A DNA stretch of 6,113 nucleotides from Candidatus Brocadiia bacterium (GTDB lineage Bacteria; Planctomycetota; PUPC01; DSUN01). The notes under the pieces are model-generated. The model did no database searches, had not been told where the DNA came from, and was given only the letters and a program-made list of their open reading frames with translations. Below, piece after piece: positions 1-5,704 of this stretch (positions within the stretch are counted from its first letter, which is position 1; each line of letters begins with the position of its first letter). The stretch spans positions 1 to 6,113 of the forward strand of contig JADHXT010000231.1 of the NCBI GenBank assembly GCA_016782825.1, given 5' to 3'. The translations under genes and the position numbers were made by a program.

Positions 1-89
1 AGCCGCACGGCCACCGCCCGGCCCACAGGCGATGCGCCGCCCACCACCAGTGCCGCCTTGCCTGCGAAGCGTCGGGGTCGGTCGTCCAT
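1..89 (-). CDS. Short-chain dehydrogenase/reductase (SDR), N-terminal fragment
   Basis: Reading the minus strand from the ATG at 89-87 gives 29 codons before the window ends. The peptide has the classic start of an SDR: a short polar leader, then F8-A-G-K-A-A-L-V-V-G-G-A-S-P-V-G-R24 and a hydrophobic helix. In this family the first beta strand (ALVVGG) and the glycine-rich turn (GGASPVGR, a variant of TGxxxGxG) bind the NAD(P) dinucleotide. An AGGGGG stretch lies about 10 nt before the ATG and could be the ribosome binding site. The catalytic Ser-Tyr-Lys region is outside the window, so substrate and reaction cannot be stated. It lies 39 nt downstream of the transporter gene on the same strand, which suggests cotranscription. 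Another Rossmann-fold protein remains possible with so little sequence. Confidence 0.72.
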   Translation of the reverse strand, partial: MDDRPRRFAGKAALVVGGASPVGRAVAVR

Positions 90-128
90 CAGCCTGCATC
101 CCCCTGCACGAGAATGAAACGCGAGCCG

Positions 129-989
129 CTAGTCGGGCGACGGCACCCCCGTCGCCGGCCGCGCGCCGGCGAACCGCACCAGCAGCCCCGCGAGAATGAG
201 CGCGCCGCCCACAAACGTGCTCCAGTGCGGCTCCTCGCGCACGGCCAGCCACACCCACACGGGATTGAGCACGGGCTCCACCAGGGTGATCAGAGCGGCG
301 TCCGTGGCCGGCACCCGCTGGATCCCACGGATGAACAGGGCGTATGGAATGCCCAGTTGCACCGTGCCCATGAGCGCCACCACGAGCCACGCGCCCGGCG
401 AAAGCCGCAGCGCGCCCCACGCCAGCGGCAGCATGACCACCCCCGCCGTGAGGTTGTAGACACACGAGAGCGCCACGGGGCTGCCGCTCCGCATCGACCG
501 CTGAAGCAGCATGAGCGAGGCGAAGGCCACGGCACTGCCCAGACCGTACAGCACGCCCCGCTGGTCGGGCGTGCCCCACGTGAATGCCAGGATCGCCGCC
601 ACACCGCCCACGCCCAATGCCAGCGCCCCAATCTGCCGCCCACCCAGCCGCTCGCCGAGAAACCACACGGCGCCCACGGCCACCAGCAGCGGCGCGGAGT
701 ACTGGAGCAGGATGGCGTTGGCCGCCGACGTGCCGGCCGTCGAGAACACAAACGTGCCGACCACCAGCGCGTACACTAGGCTCGTGATGCCCACCCGCAC
801 TCTCGGCACGCCGCCCAGCCGCGGCAGCGCCCACACCAGCACCAGACCCGCAAACAGGCTCCGCAGACACGCCACCGCCCGAGGCTCCGCCCCGAAGCGT
901 TCCACGAGCACCTTGACGAACATGCCCCCGAGGCTCCACAGGAGCGCCGCGGCAAACACACAGGCATATCCCGAACGCCGTTGGCTCAC
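129..989 (-). CDS. EamA/DMT-superfamily transporter (10 TM)
   Basis: This is a complete 286-residue inner-membrane protein made of two tandem EamA repeats, as in drug/metabolite transporters such as RhaT, YdcZ and RarD relatives. The first repeat begins near residue 7 (ALLWSLGGMFVK, then a conserved Arg in LRSLFAG) and ends around LGERLGGRQIGALALGVGG. The second begins near GVLYGLGSAVAFASLML and ends with the typical VEPVLNPVWVWLAVREEP...GGALILAG. About ten hydrophobic segments are visible and the length is normal for the family, which exports or imports small metabolites; the substrate cannot be told. The longest reading starts at a GTG at 995. I prefer the in-frame GTG at 989 because GAGG at 998-995 then sits 5 nt upstream, whereas it would overlap the 995 start. 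The gene is transcribed divergently from the sigma-factor operon and probably together with the SDR gene downstream. Confidence 0.9.
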   Translation of the reverse strand: MSQRRSGYACVFAAALLWSLGGMFVKVLVERFGAEPRAVACLRSLFAGLVLVWALPRLGGVPRVRVGITSLVYALVVGTFVFSTAGTSAANAILLQYSAPLLVAVGAVWFLGERLGGRQIGALALGVGGVAAILAFTWGTPDQRGVLYGLGSAVAFASLMLLQRSMRSGSPVALSCVYNLTAGVVMLPLAWGALRLSPGAWLVVALMGTVQLGIPYALFIRGIQRVPATDAALITLVEPVLNPVWVWLAVREEPHWSTFVGGALILAGLLVRFAGARPATGVPSPD

Positions 990-1034
990 ACACACCTCGC
1001 GCGCGCTTGTGCGCCAGTGCAGATGGCGGTATCC

Positions 1035-1062
1035 TGAACCGTGCTCGCGCCACTACGCTAAG
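1035..1062 (+). promoter_or_regulatory. Candidate ECF-type promoter for the sigma-factor operon
   Basis: TGAACC at 1035-1040, 16 nt of spacer, then GCTAAG at 1057-1062. The first box resembles the GAAC-containing -35 element read by many ECF sigma factors, and the second has the TA core of some ECF -10 boxes. ECF factors often drive their own operon, so a site here would fit autoregulation. It lies about 175 nt upstream of the sigma start and overlaps the opposing candidate transporter promoter. It is a single weak match. Confidence 0.2.
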
Positions 1063-1083
1063 CGACTTGCCACCCCCCGTCAA
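1055..1083 (-). promoter_or_regulatory. Candidate housekeeping promoter for the transporter gene
   Basis: On the minus strand TTGACG (1083-1078) matches the sigma-70 -35 consensus at 5 of 6 bases. It is followed by a 17-nt spacer and TAGCGT (1060-1055), which matches the -10 only at the key T, A and final T. A start near 1048 would give a leader of about 60 nt before the GTG at 989. The match is suggestive only, and background matches are possible in GC-rich DNA. Confidence 0.25.
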
Positions 1084-1237
1084 GCCCCACGCCGCCCACG
1101 CACGGGGATGACACGGCCCGCCGCCCCCGTAATGTGATACGGAAGGCCCCCTTTTGCCGCAGCAGGGCGCAATCCATTGAGGGCACGCGGCAGCATTCCG
1201 CGGCATCCAGGCGTCTTATAGGGTGTGGAACACACGT

Positions 1238-1780
1238 ATGCCTGACCGGCCATCTGGCACTGACACGCAACCGAGCGATGCCGACCTGGTGGTCAGGGCA
1301 CAGACAGGCGATCATGCGGCCTTCGAGGCCCTCGTCCGCCGCTACCAAGGCATCGCCGTGGCCAAAGCATACGCCGTGCTCCGGAGCCGCCAGGACGCCG
1401 AAGACGCCGCGCAGGACGCTTTCCTGAGAGCCTATCGGGCGTTGAGCCAACTGCGCACCCCTGGGGCCTTCGGCTCCTGGCTGCTTCGAACCGTGACCAA
1501 CGTGGCCCTCCGGGCAGCCACCAAACGGGCCAAGCGGCCCATCGCACTGGCCGACCCCGAGGCCATTCACACGCCGCCACCCGAACTGGAAGTGAACGAC
1601 GCCATCGCCCAATTGCCAGAAGGACAGCAGCAGGTGATTCACCTCTTCTACGGCCAGGGGTATCGCTGCGCCGAGATCGCCAGTCTCCTCGGCCTCCAGG
1701 TGAGCTCCATCACCGCGCGGCTCTCGCGGGCCCGCCGCGCCCTGCGCGACCTGCTGGGCGAGGAGAGCGACCGCCGATGA
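1238..1780 (+). CDS. ECF-family RNA polymerase sigma factor
   Basis: This is a 180-residue sigma factor of the extracytoplasmic-function group, which has only regions 2 and 4 and directs RNA polymerase to stress or signal-responsive promoters. Region 2 spans about residues 14-95: DADLVVRAQTGDHAAFEALVRRY, then the core-binding DAEDAAQDAFLRAYRAL and FGSWLLRTVTN. A short Pro-rich linker follows. Region 4 spans about residues 120-174 and has a clear helix-turn-helix: LPEGQQQVIHLFYGQGYRCAEIASLLGLQVSSITARLSRARRALRDLL. I chose ATG 1238 because GGAA at 1227-1230 lies 7 nt before it. A GTG at 1223 would add five residues (MWNTR) outside the conserved domain. The stop overlaps the next start as ATGA, so it is translationally coupled to its anti-sigma factor, as is usual for ECF pairs. 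The ECF subgroup and regulon cannot be assigned from sequence alone. Confidence 0.93.
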   Translation: MPDRPSGTDTQPSDADLVVRAQTGDHAAFEALVRRYQGIAVAKAYAVLRSRQDAEDAAQDAFLRAYRALSQLRTPGAFGSWLLRTVTNVALRAATKRAKRPIALADPEAIHTPPPELEVNDAIAQLPEGQQQVIHLFYGQGYRCAEIASLLGLQVSSITARLSRARRALRDLLGEESDRR

Positions 1781-2964
1781 ACTGCCACTGGGTGGAACAG
1801 CACATCGACGCCTACGAGATCGGCGACCTCGGCTCGCGCGACCACGAGCTGCTCGACGCCCATCTCGCCGGGTGCGAGACCTGCCGCGGCCTGCTCGAAC
1901 GCCTCCGCGCCACCGACCAGCGCCTCCGCGACGCACTCGCCTGGGCCGAGCCGGGCGACGGCTTCGCACGCCGCGTGGCCGAAGCCGCCGTCCACCTCCG
2001 GCCCCGCCGCCTGTCCCTGGCCCGCGTGGCTGCCCTCGCCGCCGCGGCCGCGCTCTGCGTGGCACTCCTTCAGATGGCACGCACCCGCCCGCAGACACAC
2101 CTCCCGCCCCCCAGCCACCTCGCAGGCCCCGAAGAAGTGGTCGCCGGCCAACTCCACGACCCCTACGGCCGCCTCGCCCACACGCGCGTGGACGGCCACC
2201 CCTACGTAGCCGTCGCACACACGGCACTGAACCTGGGGCCGCGCTCCCACTTCGTCTTCGCCCAAGGCACCCAGTTCGCACGCGCCCCCGACCCCCGCGA
2301 CGCCACCCTCGCCATGTCCGTGCATTCCGGCACCTTCCTCGGCCACGTGGGCACCACCACGACGGAAGTGAAGCTCGAGCTGTCGCCCGAGCTGGGCGGC
2401 GCCATCGCCCGCACCGCCGGCTGCCAGTTCTACAGCACAGGGTGCCCCGCCACGCGCCTCGCCACCACCCAAAGCCTGGAACCCCAGGAGCTGGCCGACT
2501 GGCCCGAAGACATCCGCGTGCACGTCTTCACCGGCCACCTCGCCATCGACCTCGGCACCCACCAGCTCAGCCTCCAGCCCGGCGACTCCTGCATCATCGC
2601 AGCAGGCACCACCGCTGGTGCCACACACACCATCGAAGCCCACGCCGCCGAGCTCCGCCGCACCATCGGCCAAGCCACCCTCGAGCGCCGCCGCCGCTAC
2701 CAGGCCCTCCGCGCGCAATACGCCCATCGCCTGCTCTTCCTGCGCTCGGCCAAGGGCAGCCACCTGCCACAGCGCGCCCGACGCATCGCCCTCCTCAACG
2801 AACTCATCACCTCGCACACACAGGGCCTCGCCCGGCTCGAAGCCGCCAGGCCACAGATTCTCGAACTCGATGCCGCCGAATTCGAGCTCCGCCGCCACGA
2901 GCAGCTACGCGAGGAGGCCCTCGATGTCTTCCAGCGCCTGCTCGACGAAACCACCCCCAGCTAG
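1777..2964 (+). CDS. Transmembrane ZAS anti-sigma factor with FecR-like periplasmic domain
   Basis: This 395-residue protein has a clear modular layout. Residues 1-50 form a zinc-binding anti-sigma (ZAS/zf-HC2) domain with H29-x3-C33-x2-C36 and an upstream C3/H4 that could supply the fourth ligand. Such domains hold ECF sigma factors inactive in the cytoplasm. Residues 79-100 (LSLARVAALAAAAALCVALLQM) form a single membrane span. Residues about 145-280 resemble a FecR domain: beta-rich, with SGTFLGHVG, a GT/GC-x-F strand (AGCQFY, 214-219) and VFTGHLAIDL...LQPGDSCIIAAG. The FecR assignment is by pattern and is less sure than the ZAS domain. Residues about 290-392 are charged and helical, likely coiled coil, which is not part of a standard FecR protein. 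The outer region carries three cysteines (216, 223, 272) and about 14 histidines between residues 105 and 290. The start overlaps the sigma stop. It presumably senses an envelope signal and releases the sigma factor. Confidence 0.85.
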   Translation: MNCHWVEQHIDAYEIGDLGSRDHELLDAHLAGCETCRGLLERLRATDQRLRDALAWAEPGDGFARRVAEAAVHLRPRRLSLARVAALAAAAALCVALLQMARTRPQTHLPPPSHLAGPEEVVAGQLHDPYGRLAHTRVDGHPYVAVAHTALNLGPRSHFVFAQGTQFARAPDPRDATLAMSVHSGTFLGHVGTTTTEVKLELSPELGGAIARTAGCQFYSTGCPATRLATTQSLEPQELADWPEDIRVHVFTGHLAIDLGTHQLSLQPGDSCIIAAGTTAGATHTIEAHAAELRRTIGQATLERRRRYQALRAQYAHRLLFLRSAKGSHLPQRARRIALLNELITSHTQGLARLEAARPQILELDAAEFELRRHEQLREEALDVFQRLLDETTPS

Positions 2965-2969
2965 GAAAC

Positions 2970-2974
2970 AGGAG
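2970..2974 (+). promoter_or_regulatory. Ribosome binding site of the Spy-like gene
   Basis: AGGAG lies 8 nt before the ATG at 2983, in the 18-nt gap after the anti-sigma stop. It is a stronger Shine-Dalgarno than those of the other genes here. It fixes the start and fits a product made in larger amounts than the two regulators. Confidence 0.7.
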
Positions 2975-2982
2975 ACCCCAAG

Positions 2983-3888
2983 ATGAAAGCCGCAGCCGTC
3001 TTCCTGGCCGCCCTCGCCGCCACGTCGCTCGCCGTCGCCGCCGAACAGCCGGTGCGCCACGACCGCGGCCGCATGCAGCCGATGCACCAAGCCTGGGGCC
3101 AGGGCAGCTACCGCTATCGCCTGAACCCTTTCGACATCGCACGCCGCCTCGTGGACCTCACCGACGAGCAGAAGGGCGCCGTCAGCAAGCTCCAGCAACA
3201 GCGCCAGGACGACTACCGCAAGCAGATGGCCGAGGCGGGCCGCCAGCTCGACAAGAAGTTCGCCCTCCTCGTCGTCGAGATCGTCGGCGCCGAAAACAAG
3301 GGCGTCTATGAAAAAGTCCTCGCCGCCATCGCCGAACGCGACGCGGCCATCGAAGCCGCCCGAGTCGAAGCCCTCGCCGCCCTTCAGAAGCTCCGCGAGC
3401 CCCGCGACGACGACGCCCAGCCCTACCGCTACGGCAGCTTCATCCCGCGCCGCAAGCAGGACATCATCCGCACCCTCATCCAACTCTCCGACGAACAGAA
3501 GACCAAGATTGACGGCATCCGCCGCGACAGCTATACGCTCTTGCGCGAGGCCATGCGCGACATCCCCCGCCCCGACGACTGGCGCAACGAAGAGGCACGC
3601 CGCCAATACAGCGAGGCCATCCGCAAGGCGCGCGAGGACATCGAGACCACCACGGCTCAGGCCATGGCGGACGCTCTCACCGACACCCAGAAGAAAACCT
3701 ACGAAGCCGCACAGACCATCGTGGACGCCCACGACAAGAAGGTGAAGGACGCCGAAGTCGCCTGCGACAAGAAGCTCACCGAGCTGCTCGGCAAAGAGAA
3801 GTTCGAGGCACTCACCCGTCCCCAGCGGCCCACCCGCCCCGACCGTGGCCCCCGCCCTGCCCCGGAGAAGAAGGCCACCGAGTTCTGA
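2983..3888 (+). CDS. Exported, internally duplicated Spy/LTxxQ-like helical protein
   Basis: This is a 301-residue protein with a signal peptide (MKAAAVFLAALAATSLAVAA, cleavage after residue 19 or 20), so it acts outside the inner membrane. The mature part is almost wholly charged helix. Two homologous halves can be seen: YRYR (43-46)...RRLVDLTDEQK (54-64) and YRYG (148-151)...IRTLIQLSDEQK (162-173). Each is followed by a second helical block (GAENKGVYEKV at 102-112; LTDTQKKTYEAA at 232-243). LTxxQ-type motifs ending a helix mark the Spy/CpxP/ZraP group of periplasmic chaperones and sensors, which normally hold one such hairpin of about 100-160 residues; here there are two. The tail is Pro/Arg-rich. 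One cysteine (C261) remains in the mature protein. As third gene of the sigma/anti-sigma operon it could be a chaperone, a sensor subunit or a signal-binding partner of the anti-sigma factor. Membership of this fold is inferred from pattern. Confidence 0.78.
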   Translation: MKAAAVFLAALAATSLAVAAEQPVRHDRGRMQPMHQAWGQGSYRYRLNPFDIARRLVDLTDEQKGAVSKLQQQRQDDYRKQMAEAGRQLDKKFALLVVEIVGAENKGVYEKVLAAIAERDAAIEAARVEALAALQKLREPRDDDAQPYRYGSFIPRRKQDIIRTLIQLSDEQKTKIDGIRRDSYTLLREAMRDIPRPDDWRNEEARRQYSEAIRKAREDIETTTAQAMADALTDTQKKTYEAAQTIVDAHDKKVKDAEVACDKKLTELLGKEKFEALTRPQRPTRPDRGPRPAPEKKATEF

Positions 3889-4059
3889 TCGCCACCTGAC
3901 GCCGCGCACACGCGAGCCCCACCGCCCTATCGGCCGCACACCCCGAGCGCGAGGCGCGGCTTGCCAACAGCATGCCGCCTCCCGTCTGCCGGGGCAATAC
4001 TCGTGTTGAGTGTCCCCTGACCTCCACCGTCAAGACCGAGGGCGCTGAGAAGCCTGGGT

Positions 4060-5004
4060 CTATGCGCGGTCGCGGCGGAGGACGGCGGCGAGGGTGGCGC
4101 GGGCGGCCAGGGCGACGTTCGGGATGTCCACGAAGTCCGGGCGGTCGCTCTCAAGGTGGTAGTTGCGGTCGGCGTAGGGATAGGAGCCGAGGTTGGCGAC
4201 GGCAGCGGGATAGCCGGCGTTGACGAAGGAGCCATCGTCGTCGCCGGGACGGGTGCGCTTGTGCTTGCTCTGGACGAGGCCGATGCGGTAGGCGGTGTTG
4301 ACCTCGGCCATGAGGTCGGCCAGCGTCTCGCCCTCGGGGCAGGTATAGAGGGTGACGTTGGTCTTGCGGCCGGCGCGGAGGTCGGCGCGGGACTTGCCAC
4401 CCAACGAGTCGAGGTTGAAGATGGCCACCAGGTCGTCGCCGCGTGCCCGGGCGTTGCGGGCCGCGGTAACGCTGGTCCAGGGCCAGTGCTCCTCGTTGCA
4501 GAAGAGGAAGCAGAGAGAGCGGCGGGTCGGCACGTCGGCCAGCACGCGGGCCAGCTCGAGGGTGGCGACGGTACCGACGGCGTTGTCGTAGGCGCCAGCC
4601 GAGTCCACCCAGCTCTGCGAATCCTTGTGGGTGACGAGGACGATGATTTCGTCGGGGCAGCGGGTGCCGCGCTTCCTGGCGTAGAGGTTGTACGCGGTGT
4701 ACCAAGGGTCGTCGGGCCGCGGCGTGCCGTACTGATGGGCTTTGGGCTTCGTGGCGTCGCAGCGGAAGGCCTGGACGAGACAGCCCTCGCGCGCGACGGC
4801 GTAGCCGCAGGATTCGAGGCGGGCCTGGAGGAAGTCGTCGGCTTCGTCCAGTGTGGACTTCTCGTGGCCAGGGAGGGTGTGGTTGATCTTGCGGAACGGC
4901 AGCGGGTCCTTGGCGAGATAGAACAGGTCGTCGTGGAGCCGCTGCTCGTCAATCTGCCGGAGGAGGCGGCGGATGGGGTCCGCTGATTTCGGATGCTTGC
5001 TCAT
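4060..5004 (-). CDS. M28-family zinc aminopeptidase-like protein
   Basis: This 314-residue protein carries the full set of M28 metallopeptidase residues in order: H126 in VTHKDS, D140 in GAYDNAVGTVATLELAR (the bridging ligand), E171-E172 in LFCNEEHW (catalytic base and ligand), D199 in NLDSLGG, and H283 in YHLESD near the C-terminus, preceded by DDDGSFVNAGYPAA. M28 enzymes use two zinc ions to remove N-terminal residues from peptides, or act on related amide substrates. No signal peptide or membrane span is visible, so a cytoplasmic role in peptide turnover is likely; many relatives are exported. The segment after the glutamates (HWPWTS) departs from the common GLxGS pattern. The start is ATG 5004-5002 with GGAG at 5017-5014, 9 nt upstream. 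It is convergent with the Spy-like gene across 171 nt that show no convincing terminator. Confidence 0.88.
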   Translation of the reverse strand: MSKHPKSADPIRRLLRQIDEQRLHDDLFYLAKDPLPFRKINHTLPGHEKSTLDEADDFLQARLESCGYAVAREGCLVQAFRCDATKPKAHQYGTPRPDDPWYTAYNLYARKRGTRCPDEIIVLVTHKDSQSWVDSAGAYDNAVGTVATLELARVLADVPTRRSLCFLFCNEEHWPWTSVTAARNARARGDDLVAIFNLDSLGGKSRADLRAGRKTNVTLYTCPEGETLADLMAEVNTAYRIGLVQSKHKRTRPGDDDGSFVNAGYPAAVANLGSYPYADRNYHLESDRPDFVDIPNVALAARATLAAVLRRDRA

Positions 5005-5113
5005 ACCGAGCTACTCCAGTGATTCGGGGGGGACCCACAATGCTGTTCGGCACGGTGGTTGCTAAGCAATGAGAGGGTAGCACGGGAGCGTTCGAGTCGC
5101 AAGGCGGCAAGAC

Positions 5114-5163
5114 GCGGGGCAGCCTGCTCCGCCAAGGCTACGCAGCCAGGGAAGACGCCCCGC
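5114..5163. repeat. Short inverted-repeat unit, possibly dispersed
   Basis: GCGGGGC (5114-5120) pairs perfectly with GCCCCGC (5157-5163) around a 36-nt middle that contains AGCCTGCTCCGCC and GGCTACGCAGCC. The unit lies between the peptidase gene and the heptamer repeat. It looks like another piece of repeat-derived intergenic DNA. Only one copy is present here, so dispersal is an inference. Confidence 0.35.
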
Positions 5164-5181
5164 CTATAAAGAGGGAAGCTC

Positions 5182-5209
5182 TCAGCCGTCAGCGATCAGC
5201 CATCAGCAC
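5182..5209. repeat. Four tandem heptamers TCAGCNN
   Basis: Four consecutive 7-bp units read TCAGCCG, TCAGCGA, TCAGCCA, TCAGCAC. The last two overlap the start of dispersed repeat copy A. In copy B only the end of this array (CAGCCA TCAGCAC) is present, so unit number differs between copies. Confidence 0.6.
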
Positions 5210-5291
5210 GGAGTCTGAAACCCTGACACTCATCTTCTCTTCTTTCGTGTTTTTCGTGTCCTTTCGTGGCTCATGGCCCTCTTCATCTGTG
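5197..5291. repeat. Dispersed intergenic repeat, copy A, left part
   Basis: These 95 bp match 5705-5799 at a constant offset of 508, with only four differences, all within 5226-5232. The shared sequence includes CAGCCATCAGCACGGAGTC, a pyrimidine-rich CTTCTCTTCTTTCG tract and a GTGTTTTTCGTGTCC-type run. It ends at CATCTGTG, where the small mobile element is inserted. The composition is richer in T than the flanking genes. The reverse reading frame looks like a small charged protein, but it is only the translation of the repeat. Confidence 0.85.
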
Positions 5292-5345
5292 GTAACACTT
5301 CAGCCAACTGAGGACCACTTGGAGGCGGGACGGCAGCACAACAGG

Positions 5346-5506
5346 GTCATTCCGAGCGGAGGCCGTCTCCCGATGACCGAAGCCGAGGAATCTGGCCGGG
5401 ACGGCAGTGGATGTCGCGTTCCCAGCCCCCGCGGCCCGCGGGCCAGATGCCTCGGCTCCGCGTTGCGGAGCCTGCCCTGCGCGAAGCCGAACGCGCTCGG
5501 AATGAC
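5346..5506. repeat. 161-bp nested palindromic repeat inside the MITE
   Basis: The outer arms GTCATTCCGAGCG (5346-5358) and CGCTCGGAATGAC (5494-5506) are perfect reverse complements. A second pair lies inside: AGCCGAGGAATCTGGCC (5381-5397) against 5441-5457, pairing at 16 of 17 positions. There is also a 12-bp self-complementary GGCCCGCGGGCC at 5433-5444. As RNA this could fold into a long branched hairpin. The GTCATTCCGAGCG...GGAATGAC frame resembles dispersed palindromic units found between genes in many environmental bacterial genomes. No flanking target duplication is obvious. Confidence 0.7.
5454..5472. repeat. 8-bp perfect hairpin with 3-nt loop
   Basis: GGCTCCGC, loop GTT, then GCGGAGCC. 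It lies within the palindromic unit, and its left arm shares 5454-5457 with the 17-bp inner arm, so the two pairings exclude each other. There is no T-run after it, so it is not an intrinsic terminator. Confidence 0.6.
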
Positions 5507-5585
5507 GCCGGCACAGCACCGCCACGGACACAACGGTGCTCGAGGAGCATTCCCCCACCAGGCCCTCACTCCGCTGAAGTGTTAC

Positions 5586-5629
5586 CATCTGTGTTCATCT
5601 GCAGTTGCACCCTCTTCGCGTGATTCGCG
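5586..5629. repeat. Dispersed intergenic repeat, copy A, right part
   Basis: This continues copy A on the far side of the inserted element. Positions 5593-5629 match 5809-5845 at 35 of 37 bases (offset 216). Copy A has one fewer 10-bp TTCATCYGTG unit than copy B. It ends in CCTCTTCGCGTGATTCGCG, as does copy B, marking the shared right boundary of the repeat. Confidence 0.8.
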
Positions 5630-5704
5630 GGCGGTGGGTCGAGGGAAAGCGGCGTCGAGCCGCCGCACTCCACAGGCTGACGCATGGCGGGGGACCCCAA
5701 GGAG

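Larger units (their letters stand above)
5292..5585. mobile_element. MITE-like insertion with 13-bp TIRs and 8-bp target duplication
   Basis: The ends are perfect inverted repeats: GTAACACTTCAGC at 5292-5304 and its reverse complement at 5573-5585. Weaker similarity (11 of the next 18 bases) extends inward. Immediately outside, CATCTGTG occurs at 5284-5291 and again at 5586-5593, as expected for an 8-bp target-site duplication. Removing the element plus one duplicate restores a continuous repeat matching copy B at 5705-5845. The 294-bp element is too small for a transposase, so it would have to be moved in trans. Ends starting GTAA with 8-bp duplications are known traits of the IS66 family, so an IS66-derived MITE is plausible but unproven. 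The interior holds a second palindromic repeat. A caution is that the target contains short tandem units ending in the same 8 bp. Confidence 0.75.

Noticed and set aside
1872..3311. Long plus-strand open frame rich in Arg and Pro (479 codons) across the anti-sigma and Spy-like genes
   Set aside because: It is a GC-rich shadow frame. The composition is almost only R, P, H, T and A, with no domain, while the other frame has clear ZAS and Spy-like motifs and correct gene overlaps.
3951..3981. Inverted repeat GAGGCG/CGCCTC between the convergent genes as a terminator
   Set aside because: The stem is 6 bp with a 19-nt loop and no T-run. This is expected by chance in GC-rich DNA.
4156..4986. Plus-strand open frame of 276 codons opposite the peptidase gene
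   Set aside because: It is a Val/Gly/Ala-rich antisense shadow. The minus strand encodes an intact set of M28 zinc ligands.
5454..5472. Strong hairpin as an intrinsic terminator
   Set aside because: No T-rich stretch follows, and it lies inside a repeat unit far from any gene end.
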